A DNA stretch of 8,270 nt from Kiritimatiellia bacterium. GTDB lineage: Bacteria > Verrucomicrobiota > Kiritimatiellia > RFP12 > UBA1067. Of the stretch, positions 1 to 6,017 are shown one piece after another (position 1 is the stretch's first letter; each line of letters begins with the position of its first letter). The position numbers and the translations under genes were made by a program. The stretch lies in NCBI GenBank assembly GCA_024405255.1, contig JAKSOY010000198.1, positions 1-8,270 on the forward strand, in the 5' to 3' direction. Under the pieces are notes generated by a model, which saw nothing but the letters and a program-made list of their open reading frames with translations, made no database searches and was not told the origin of the DNA.

Positions 1-10
1 ATTGTTCGAT

Positions 11-34
11 CCTCCTTCGCTAAAGCTACGGAGG
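11..34. repeat. Imperfect inverted repeat (REP-like hairpin)
   Basis: CCTCC at 11-15 pairs with GGAGG at 30-34, and an inner GC at 19-20 pairs with GC at 25-26 around a four-base loop. A T-A pair (17/28) lies between them, with mismatches at 16/29 and 18/27. The flanking text (TTCGCTAAAGCTACGG) resembles short interspersed palindromes that I recall from intergenic regions of PVC-type genomes, but this cannot be verified here. It is not followed by a T-run, so it does not look like an intrinsic terminator. It could be a REP-like element or the tail of the upstream gene's 3' region. Confidence 0.45.
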
Positions 35-46
35 ACAAGTTGTTCG

Positions 47-70
47 GATTGTTTGATTGTTCGATTGTGC
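47..70. repeat. Tandem 8-bp repeat, three units
   Basis: Three consecutive 8-mers, GATTGTTT, GATTGTTC and GATTGTGC, run head to tail. The related 10-mer ATTGTTCGAT occurs exactly at 1-10 and again at 56-65, and a near copy (TTGTTCGGAT) starts at 40. The stretch is clearly more AT-rich than the coding DNA. It may be a decayed simple repeat or a binding-site cluster; nothing in the sequence decides between them. Confidence 0.5.
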
Positions 71-138
71 TGGTTGACACGTAAACGGGGAAGCTCCTGT
101 GTGGGTCTGTCCCCCCCTGGGCAATAGGGGTGAAATGA

Positions 139-167
139 TTGACTTCAATTGGTGGATTTGCTAGACT
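139..167 (+). promoter_or_regulatory. Candidate sigma70-type promoter for the PHP/GH2 unit
   Basis: A -35 hexamer TTGACT (139-144, five of six to TTGACA) is separated by exactly 17 bp from TAGACT (162-167, four of six to TATAAT). Transcription would start near 174, giving a ~70-nt leader before the start codon at 246. This is the best-spaced pair in the leader. A perfect TTGACA at 74-79 lacks a -10 at workable spacing. The call rests on consensus only. Confidence 0.4.
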
Positions 168-178
168 GTCTCCAGTCT
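163..178. promoter_or_regulatory. Inverted repeat over the -10/start region, possible operator
   Basis: AGACTG (163-168) and CAGTCT (173-178) form a perfect 6-bp inverted repeat around a 4-base centre, overlapping the candidate -10 and the expected transcription start. The same stretch also contains the direct repeat CTGTC at 166-170 and 177-181, exactly 11 bp apart. Either arrangement could be a repressor site, or the palindrome could fold as a hairpin at the mRNA 5' end. Short repeats like this arise by chance, so confidence is low. Confidence 0.3.
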
Positions 179-245
179 GTCGGGAGGTTCCTGTAAGGTC
201 GGGGCATTCCTGATTGCGGTTTAAAATCGAAAGGAAGGTTTTGAG

Positions 246-1679
246 ATGTTGAACAAGGAGAAGTCGAGCAAAAGCGGCGAGGTGAACGGTCTGAAGACGA
301 CGCGGCGGAGTTTCCTCGGCATTTCACTTTCGACGGTTTCGCTTGCGGCGCTGCCGAAGAAGGCGAAGGCCGCTGATCCGACGGGCGCGAAGCGTTTCTA
401 TCGTGGACAGTTCCACACCCACACCTATTGGAGCGATGGGCGAGCCTTCCCCGAACAGGCGATTCGCATCTATCAAGAACATGGCTACGACTTCCTGGGC
501 ATCAGCGACCACAACCAGTATGATGTGGGCCGCAAGGTGAAGGGCCTTGGCGGCCGCGGAATTTCGCCGGCGATCTTCGAGGCCTACAAGTCGGAATTCC
601 CCGACATGGTCGAAACGGTGAAGACTCCGAAGGGGACGACGGCGGTTGTGCTGTCGCCGATTTCGAAATTGCGCAAGCGTTTCGAAAAGCCGGGCAAGTT
701 CCTCCTTCTCGATGCCGTCGAAGCGACTTCGGGCGTTCTGAACAAGACGACGGGGATCGGCCATCAGGTGCACATGAACTACCTCAACGTGCCGGGGGTT
801 CCGTCCTATGTCAAGGCTTTCCCCGCCAACGAGACGGTGCGTGACCGCATCCGCAACACGGAAGCGTCCGTCGCGAAATTGGCGGCGGAACTGAAACGCG
901 AGACGATGTTCATCCTCAACCATCCGTTCTGGCAGTGGTACGACATCCTGCCCGAGGATCTCATCGCACTGCCGCAGGTGCGTTTCTTCGAGCTCTCCAA
1001 CGGCGGCAGCGGCTACAAGGCCCCGAATGGATTGCCGACGGACGGCTTTGACCAGGACCGCTTCTGGGACATTGTCAACGCCTTCCGCGCGCGGCGGGGA
1101 CAGCCTCTGCTGCTGGGCGTGGGCAACGATGACACGCATTGCTACTTCGGCGAACCGGCGGTCAAGCTGCCGCGTTCCTGCATGCCGTTCGGCGCGTGGA
1201 ACTACGTGCGTGCGGAGTCGCTGACCGCCGAGGCGCTTTTGAAGGCGATGAAGGCCGGCGACTTCGCCTGCTGCACCGGTTTCGAGCCGGAGGACTTTGC
1301 GTTCGACAAGAAGACGGGCACGCTCACGGTGTCGGTTGCCGGACGCAAGGACAAGGTTCGTACGATCGAGTTCATCGTCACGAAGAAGGACTTCAGCGAA
1401 AAGCCGATCAAGACGCTTGTCGTTCATCCGGCGGAGGTGTCGGATCCCGCGAAGGCGAAGCGCTTCGAGCGCACCGTCAATCTCTACGACATGACCAAGA
1501 TCGGGTGCGTGGCCAAAAAGGTTTCGGGCAAGATCGGCGGACCCGTCAAGGCCTCCTACACGATGGCGCCGGACGACCTCTACGTACGCGCACGTGTCAT
1601 CTCGCCGGAGCGTCCCGTCTGTTCCGACAATCTGCATCCGCTGGTGCAGACGTGCTGGACGCAGCCGTACCAGCGTTAA
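246..1679 (+). CDS. Tat-exported PHP-domain metal-dependent hydrolase
   Basis: A 477-residue PHP-fold (polymerase and histidinol phosphatase-like) protein. The N-terminus has a twin-arginine signal: TTRRSFL at 18-24, a hydrophobic stretch to about 36, and probable cleavage after AKA (40-42). PHP metal-ligand motifs follow in order: FHTH (H57, H59) with D64, SDHN (D88, H89), E159 in a DAVEA segment, HQVH (173-176), LNHP (H226) and GNDDTH (D295/D296, H298). Residues ~355-477 form a beta-rich C-terminal domain ending in a WTQPY-type tail that I recall from related exported PHP proteins. PHP enzymes generally use a bi- or trinuclear metal centre to hydrolyse phosphoesters; the substrate here is unknown. 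Tat export fits a protein that is folded and metal-loaded in the cytoplasm before crossing the membrane. The start is supported by AAGGAAGG at 231-238, seven bases upstream. The GH2 gene follows 15 bp downstream, so the pair is probably co-transcribed and the substrate may be a glycan or its phosphorylated decoration (inference). Confidence 0.85.
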   Translation: MLNKEKSSKSGEVNGLKTTRRSFLGISLSTVSLAALPKKAKAADPTGAKRFYRGQFHTHTYWSDGRAFPEQAIRIYQEHGYDFLGISDHNQYDVGRKVKGLGGRGISPAIFEAYKSEFPDMVETVKTPKGTTAVVLSPISKLRKRFEKPGKFLLLDAVEATSGVLNKTTGIGHQVHMNYLNVPGVPSYVKAFPANETVRDRIRNTEASVAKLAAELKRETMFILNHPFWQWYDILPEDLIALPQVRFFELSNGGSGYKAPNGLPTDGFDQDRFWDIVNAFRARRGQPLLLGVGNDDTHCYFGEPAVKLPRSCMPFGAWNYVRAESLTAEALLKAMKAGDFACCTGFEPEDFAFDKKTGTLTVSVAGRKDKVRTIEFIVTKKDFSEKPIKTLVVHPAEVSDPAKAKRFERTVNLYDMTKIGCVAKKVSGKIGGPVKASYTMAPDDLYVRARVISPERPVCSDNLHPLVQTCWTQPYQR

Positions 1680-1694
1680 AAAAGGAGACGCGAA

Positions 1695-4523
1695 ATGAAA
1701 AGCGGCATGAAAGTCGTGGCGGTGTCGGTGCTTGCGTGGATATCGCTGACGGCGATGGCGGCTGAAGTGTCGCTGGCGGATGCGCAGTGGCGGTTCGCCA
1801 AGGACCCCACGGGGAAGCTGCAGGCGGAGGCGCCGAACTTCGACGATTCGAAGTGGGAGCGGGTGCGGGTGCCGCACGACTGGGCGATTTCGGGTCCGTT
1901 CAATCCCAAGGCGGAGAACGGCGGCAGCGGCAAGCTGCCGTGGAAGGGCGTGGGCTGGTACCGCCGCGAATTCCAGATCGACGCGGACTTCAAGGGATGC
2001 GTTTTCCTGGACTTCGACGGCGTGATGGCGCGTCCCCAGGTGTACGTCAACGGCAAGCTCGCGGGCGGCTGGAACTACGGCTATGCGAGCTTCCGCGTGG
2101 ACGCGACCCCGTTCGTAACGGCGGGGCGCAACGTCCTTGCCGTGCGGGCGGATACGACGGCACACCATTCGCGCTGGTATCCGGGCGCGGGCCTCTACCG
2201 CAAGGTGACGATGCGTCTGGAGAACCGTGCGCATTTCGCCTACAATTCGGTGGTGGTGCGTACGCCGCGGGTCGAACGCGACGAGGCCGACGTGACCGTG
2301 GGCTGGGAGACCGAGAACGCGCCGAAGGGCGCGCGCGTGGAAGTGGCGGTCGACGGCGCGGTGCAGGGTGCGGTGCGCGCCGATGCGGGCGTGCTGGCGT
2401 TCACGCTGAAGAATCCGCCGCGGTGGGACATCGATTCGCCCAACCTCCTGCGGGCGACCGTGCGCCTCCTCGACGCAGACGGTGCAGAACTCGCGCGCGA
2501 GCAGGTACGCTTCGGCGTGCGTACGATCGCGTTTCCGGTTGCGGAAGATACCAAGGACCGTGCGGGCAACGGATTCCATCTCAACGGACGTCGAGTGCAG
2601 CTTCATGGCGTCAATCTCCACTCCGACCTGGGGCTCTTGGGCATGGCGTTTGACAAGTCCGCCATGCGCCGCCAGCTTCGGTATATGAAGGAGATGGGCG
2701 TGAACGCGCTGCGCACGAGCCACAACATCCCCGCGCCCGAAGTGCTCGACCTCTGCGACGAGATGGGCATCGTGGTGTGGGACGAGGCGTTCGACAAGTG
2801 GCAGTGGACGGCGGGCCGCCGTTCCGAGGAGAACCTCGAGCGCTACATCGGCGAGAACCTCATCCAGTTCGTGCGGCGCGACCGCAACCATCCGTGCGTC
2901 ATCGTCTGGTCGATCTCCAACGAAATCGAACCCGGCAAGGATGGCGACGCGAACAATTCGGGCATGACCAAGGACCGCTGTTCGCTCTTCCGTACCATCA
3001 TCCGGCGCGAAGACGCGACGCGTCCGGTCGGCAACGGAAATGTCTGGACCATCACGCGCCAGCCCAAGGCGCTGGCGATGGACATCTGGGACGATCTCGA
3101 TATCACGGGCTGGAACTATCTCGCGTGCTACCGTACGCTGAAGGCAAAGTATCCCCGCAAGCCGGTCATCTACACGGAATCGGCTTCGGCGTACAGCTCT
3201 TACGGCTACTACATGAACCCGCCGGCGCAGAACCGGCGCGACTACCCGAAGAATGACAGGCAGACCGACGCCTACGACCGCAACGGGAGCTTCGACCTCC
3301 CGGACGGCGAGTTCGCCTACATGGAGCAAGACGCCTACTGCTGCGGCGAATTCGTGTGGACGGGCATTGACTATCTCGGCGAACCGACGCCGTATTGGAA
3401 GGAAAGCCGGTCGTCCTACTTCGGCATTATGGACCTCTGCTGCGTGCCGAAGGACCGCTACTGGCTCTACCGTTCTTATTGGAATCCCTCGGCAGACACG
3501 CTTCATCTGCTGCCGCATTGGAACTGGCGCGGGCGCGAAGGACAGAAGGTGCCGGTGTACGTGTACACCAACGGCGACAGCGCGGAACTGTTCGTGAACG
3601 GCAAGTCGCAGGGGATGCGCCGCAAGGGCGAGCCGGCAAGCCCGAAGTTCGTCAACATGCTGGCGGGCGCGAAGGCGACGGCCTCCAGTGAGGAGCGCGA
3701 GGGCAGTACCGGGGCACATCCCGCGAAGGACGCGATTGACGGCAACGGCAACTCCCGCTGGTGTGCGGAGGGTGCGAGCGTGCCGCAGTGGCTGCAGCTT
3801 GAACTGCCCGAGCCGCGCGCGTTCCGCTGGGTGAGCGTCATCATGCAACGTGCCTGGAAGGACTATGGAGTTGCGCTTTCGCTTTCGGACGACGGCAAGG
3901 TCTGGCGGAAGGTGTTCGAGAAGAAACTCGACGAGGATCGGAAGATCGCCTTCGCCAAACCCGAGAAGGCGAAGTTCCTGCGGTTCGACATCACCGGCTC
4001 GAAGTCCGGCTATTGGGCGTCGGTGCGCGAGGTGCTGGCGGGTAACGAACAGACGGAGCCCGAAGATCCCTGCTACGCGGTGTGCGACCGCTATCGTCTG
4101 CGCTGGCTCGACGTGGTGTATGAACCCGGCGAAGTGAAGGTGGTGGCGTACAAGGACGGCCAGAAGCTCGGTGAAAAGACGATGCGCACGGCGGAGAAGG
4201 CCGTGGCGCTCAAGGCCGTAGTCGAGCCGCACCTCACGGCGGACCCGAATGAACTGACCTGGGTCCAGATTGACGCGTTCGACGCGAAGGGGGTGCGCGA
4301 CCCGCTCGCGAAGAACCGGGTGAAGTTCGCGCTGAAGGGTCCGGGCAAGATCCTCGGCGTCGGCAACGGCGACCCGACGGCGATGGAGGCGTTCACGAAG
4401 GTCGACAGCCATCCGATGTTCTTCGGCAAGGTGGTGGCCGTGGTCCGTCGTGAAGGTCCGGGCGAACTCGTGCTCGAAGTCTCGAGCGACGGTTTGAAGC
4501 CCGACGCCGTCCGCCTGCCCTGA
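1695..4523 (+). CDS. Exported GH2 beta-galactosidase-type glycosidase with inserted F5/8C domain
   Basis: A 942-residue glycoside hydrolase family 2 enzyme. A Sec signal peptide occupies 1-22 (cleavage near AMA|AEV; no lipobox). Next come the jelly-roll sugar-binding domain (~27-180, with VPHDWAI at 59-65 and a GAGLYRKV segment), an Ig-like domain (~182-278) and the TIM barrel (~285-600). The barrel shows NGRRVQLHGVNLH, the acid/base in SNE (E410) and the probable nucleophile in YTES (E495), plus FVWTGIDYLGEPTPY (553-567). A DUF4982 module starts at ~605 (HLLPHWNW) and is interrupted by an F5/8 type C domain at ~654-782. It resumes at ~793 and is followed by a C-terminal GH2 Ig-like domain (~850-935). 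It should cleave terminal beta-linked sugars, most likely galactose, outside the cytoplasm; beta-glucuronidase or another GH2 specificity cannot be excluded. The Shine-Dalgarno AAAGGAGA at 1681-1688 is six bases from the ATG; an in-frame ATG at 1707 is a less likely start. Confidence 0.92.
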   Translation: MKSGMKVVAVSVLAWISLTAMAAEVSLADAQWRFAKDPTGKLQAEAPNFDDSKWERVRVPHDWAISGPFNPKAENGGSGKLPWKGVGWYRREFQIDADFKGCVFLDFDGVMARPQVYVNGKLAGGWNYGYASFRVDATPFVTAGRNVLAVRADTTAHHSRWYPGAGLYRKVTMRLENRAHFAYNSVVVRTPRVERDEADVTVGWETENAPKGARVEVAVDGAVQGAVRADAGVLAFTLKNPPRWDIDSPNLLRATVRLLDADGAELAREQVRFGVRTIAFPVAEDTKDRAGNGFHLNGRRVQLHGVNLHSDLGLLGMAFDKSAMRRQLRYMKEMGVNALRTSHNIPAPEVLDLCDEMGIVVWDEAFDKWQWTAGRRSEENLERYIGENLIQFVRRDRNHPCVIVWSISNEIEPGKDGDANNSGMTKDRCSLFRTIIRREDATRPVGNGNVWTITRQPKALAMDIWDDLDITGWNYLACYRTLKAKYPRKPVIYTESASAYSSYGYYMNPPAQNRRDYPKNDRQTDAYDRNGSFDLPDGEFAYMEQDAYCCGEFVWTGIDYLGEPTPYWKESRSSYFGIMDLCCVPKDRYWLYRSYWNPSADTLHLLPHWNWRGREGQKVPVYVYTNGDSAELFVNGKSQGMRRKGEPASPKFVNMLAGAKATASSEEREGSTGAHPAKDAIDGNGNSRWCAEGASVPQWLQLELPEPRAFRWVSVIMQRAWKDYGVALSLSDDGKVWRKVFEKKLDEDRKIAFAKPEKAKFLRFDITGSKSGYWASVREVLAGNEQTEPEDPCYAVCDRYRLRWLDVVYEPGEVKVVAYKDGQKLGEKTMRTAEKAVALKAVVEPHLTADPNELTWVQIDAFDAKGVRDPLAKNRVKFALKGPGKILGVGNGDPTAMEAFTKVDSHPMFFGKVVAVVRREGPGELVLEVSSDGLKPDAVRLP
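3654..4040 (+). other. F5/8 type C (CBM32-like) domain coding segment within the GH2 gene
   Basis: Residues ~654-782 of the GH2 protein read as a discoidin fold. They run from NMLAGAKATASSEE through a HPAKDAIDGNGNSRWCA core, PQWLQLEL, a YGVALSLSDDGKVWRKV strand pair and LRFDITGS to WASVREV at the end. Such domains usually bind galactose- or GalNAc-containing glycans. It sits between SAELFVNGKSQG (629-640) and RYRLRWLDVVYEPGE (799-813), which are normally close neighbours in DUF4982, so this looks like a nested insertion. Boundaries are approximate. Confidence 0.75.
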
Positions 4524-4570
4524 TGCCTTCCTTTCGACGCCCTTGTGTGTGTCGGGTGCCCCCGGCGGAT

Positions 4571-4610
4571 CTTTACAATTTCTTTACAATCTCTTTGCAG
4601 ATCGATGACA
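4571..4610 (+). promoter_or_regulatory. Four hexamers at 11-bp period, candidate PhoB/PhoP/OmpR-type box
   Basis: TTTACA (4572-4577), TTTACA (4583-4588), TTTGCA (4594-4599) and ATGACA (4605-4610) are spaced exactly 11 bp start to start. The first two lie in an identical 9-mer, CTTTACAAT, at 4571-4579 and 4582-4590. Direct repeats in 11-bp register, one helical turn apart, are the hallmark of OmpR/PhoB-family binding. The Bacillus subtilis PhoP box is described as TT(A/C/T)ACA-type repeats with about 5-bp spacers, which this matches. The row ends about 20 bp before the -10 at 4631, where an activator could substitute for the missing -35. An OmpR/PhoB-family regulator is encoded by the third gene of the operon, so autoregulation is the natural inference. 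Binding by a different, phosphate-responsive regulator is the alternative. Confidence 0.6.
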
Positions 4611-4630
4611 ACTCTTTTTCCAGAATCGAT

Positions 4631-4636
4631 TATACT
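4631..4636 (+). promoter_or_regulatory. Candidate -10 element of the vWA/kinase/regulator operon
   Basis: TATACT matches the sigma70 -10 consensus at five of six positions. At 17-bp spacing the -35 would be ACAACT (4608-4613), a poor match, as expected for an activator-dependent promoter. Transcription would begin near 4643, about 46 nt before the vWA start codon. Confidence 0.5.
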
Positions 4637-4644
4637 TTCCCTCG

Positions 4645-4666
4645 TCAACGGCAAGGTGCCGATTGA
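4645..4666 (+). other. 5'-UTR hairpin near the predicted transcript start
   Basis: TCAACGGCA (4645-4653) can pair with TGCCG (4657-4661) and TTGA (4663-4666) around a three-base AGG loop, with a single bulged A at 4662, giving nine pairs. It lies just after the predicted transcription start and before the ribosome-binding site (AAGGA, 4675-4679). It may stabilise the mRNA 5' end. No U-run follows, so it is not an intrinsic terminator. Confidence 0.35.
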
Positions 4667-4688
4667 CAGAACGAAAGGATGATGTCAT

Positions 4689-6017
4689 ATGAAGAACATA
4701 AGGATCTGGAAGAAGAATCTGTTCGCGGCAGTGGTGGTCGCCATGGCGGGTGTGGTGTCGGCAGGCGTGACCTGTCGCGTCGAACCCGACTATGGCGTGC
4801 GCTTCGCGGACAAACCGGGTGAAGCGTATGTCAAGGTCTCGCTGGCGGCCGACAAGGTGGCGTCCAAGAACCGTCCGCAGGTCAATCTTGCCATCGTGCT
4901 GGATCGTTCGGGGTCGATGCACGGTGACCGTATCGTCAAGGCGCGCGAGGCCGCGTGCGAGGCCATACGCCGTCTGGACGCACGTGACATCGTGTCCGTT
5001 GTCGCTTATGACAATCTCGCCGAAGTTGTCATCGCCGCCCAGCCGGCCGTGGAGAAAGAGGCGATGATCGCGAAAGTCAGGGCCATCGAGGCGCGTGGAA
5101 GTACGGCGCTTTTTGCCGGTGTCGCGGCGGGTGCGGTGGAGTTGAAGAAGTATCGGGCCAAATGCGAAATCAATCGCGTGCTGCTTTTGTCGGACGGGCA
5201 GGCGAACGTGGGTCCGTCGTCCGCAGAGGAACTCGGCCGTTACGGTGCGTTGCTCATGAAGGACGGGGTTGCTGTCTCGACAATCGGCCTCGGCATGGGG
5301 TATAACGAAGACCTGATGACGCGCCTCGCGCAGAAGTCTGACGGCAACAGCTACTTCGTGGAGAACAACGACGATCTGCCGCGCGTCTTCGCCCGGGAAC
5401 TCGGCGATGTCCTTGCCGTGGCCGCGACACGCGTCTCGCTCAAGGTGCGTTTCACGGCGGGCTTTACGCCCGTCCAGCTTGTAGGACGCGACGGCCGCAT
5501 TGCCGACGGTGTTGCGAGCATCGACTTGAATCAGCTCTATGGTGGACAGGAGAAGTACGTCATCGTGAAGTGCGACGCGGCACCTGGCAAGGCCGGTACT
5601 AAGTTGACCATCGCCCAGGCGCAGGTCTCGTATGTCGATCCGAAAGATGGCGGAGATCGTTCCGTGACGGCTTCGGGTGCCGTGTCGTTCTCGAACGATC
5701 CGACGGCCGTCACCGCGAGCGTGAACAAGAGCGTCGTGCGTGAACGTGTCCGCAACGAGAATGCGCTGCGCACGGAAGAGGCCATTCGACTCGCCGACCG
5801 CGGTGAATTCGAGAAGGCGCGTGCGCTGAATATGCGCAACTCTTCGGCCGCACAAGACGCCCAGAGAATCATCGGCATTGACGCAGAACTCCAACAGGAG
5901 GCCACCACGCAAGCTGTGTGGAGCGAACAGTTCAACCGCAGGTCGTTCGATTCCAAGGCACGCAAGGGAATGAAGACCAAGGGATTTTCCACTCTTAATC
6001 AGCAGCGGCTCGAGTGA
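4689..6017 (+). CDS. Exported von Willebrand factor A (vWA) domain protein
   Basis: A 442-residue protein with a Sec signal peptide (basic MKNIRIWKKN, hydrophobic 11-24, probable cleavage near VVSA|GV at 25). A short N-terminal beta segment (~26-63) precedes a vWA domain (~64-240) with a complete MIDAS metal site: DRSGS (D72, S74, S76), GST (T139) and LLSDG (D169). A beta-rich domain (~245-340) follows. The tail, ~345-442, is charged and probably helical, with an LADRGEFEKARAL stretch like one TPR-type hairpin. The layout resembles YfbK-like or 'Ca-activated chloride channel-like' vWA proteins, which bind partners through the metal site; I see no channel segment. There is no second membrane helix and no lipobox, so it should be periplasmic or secreted. 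The start is supported by AAGGA at 4675-4679, nine bases upstream. Its stop overlaps the kinase start (GTGA), which ties it to the downstream two-component pair. Confidence 0.87.
   Translation: MKNIRIWKKNLFAAVVVAMAGVVSAGVTCRVEPDYGVRFADKPGEAYVKVSLAADKVASKNRPQVNLAIVLDRSGSMHGDRIVKAREAACEAIRRLDARDIVSVVAYDNLAEVVIAAQPAVEKEAMIAKVRAIEARGSTALFAGVAAGAVELKKYRAKCEINRVLLLSDGQANVGPSSAEELGRYGALLMKDGVAVSTIGLGMGYNEDLMTRLAQKSDGNSYFVENNDDLPRVFARELGDVLAVAATRVSLKVRFTAGFTPVQLVGRDGRIADGVASIDLNQLYGGQEKYVIVKCDAAPGKAGTKLTIAQAQVSYVDPKDGGDRSVTASGAVSFSNDPTAVTASVNKSVVRERVRNENALRTEEAIRLADRGEFEKARALNMRNSSAAQDAQRIIGIDAELQQEATTQAVWSEQFNRRSFDSKARKGMKTKGFSTLNQQRLE

Noticed and set aside
74..79. Perfect TTGACA -35 hexamer
   Set aside because: No -10-like hexamer lies 16-18 bp downstream; the 139/162 pair is better placed.
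1..245. CRISPR array, tRNA or riboswitch in the leader
   Set aside because: The repeats are too short and irregularly spaced for CRISPR, and no cloverleaf or known riboswitch core could be recognised.
1139..1765. 208-residue plus-strand frame across the PHP/GH2 junction
   Set aside because: It is a frame-shifted shadow of the PHP C-terminus with low-complexity composition and no start signal.
324..4412. 1362-residue open frame on the minus strand
   Set aside because: It is codon-for-codon antisense to two well-supported genes. Its product is an Arg/His/Val-rich sequence with no recognisable domain, and it is explained by the lack of TTA, CTA and TCA codons in the sense genes.
4553..4564. 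Possible terminator after the GH2 gene (CGGG/CCCG around TGCC)
   Set aside because: Only four base pairs and no following T-run; too weak to call a terminator. No convincing intrinsic terminator was found between the two units.
4689..6017. Calling the vWA protein a chloride channel
   Set aside because: That label is an inherited annotation for this vWA class. The protein has only a signal peptide and no transmembrane pore segments.
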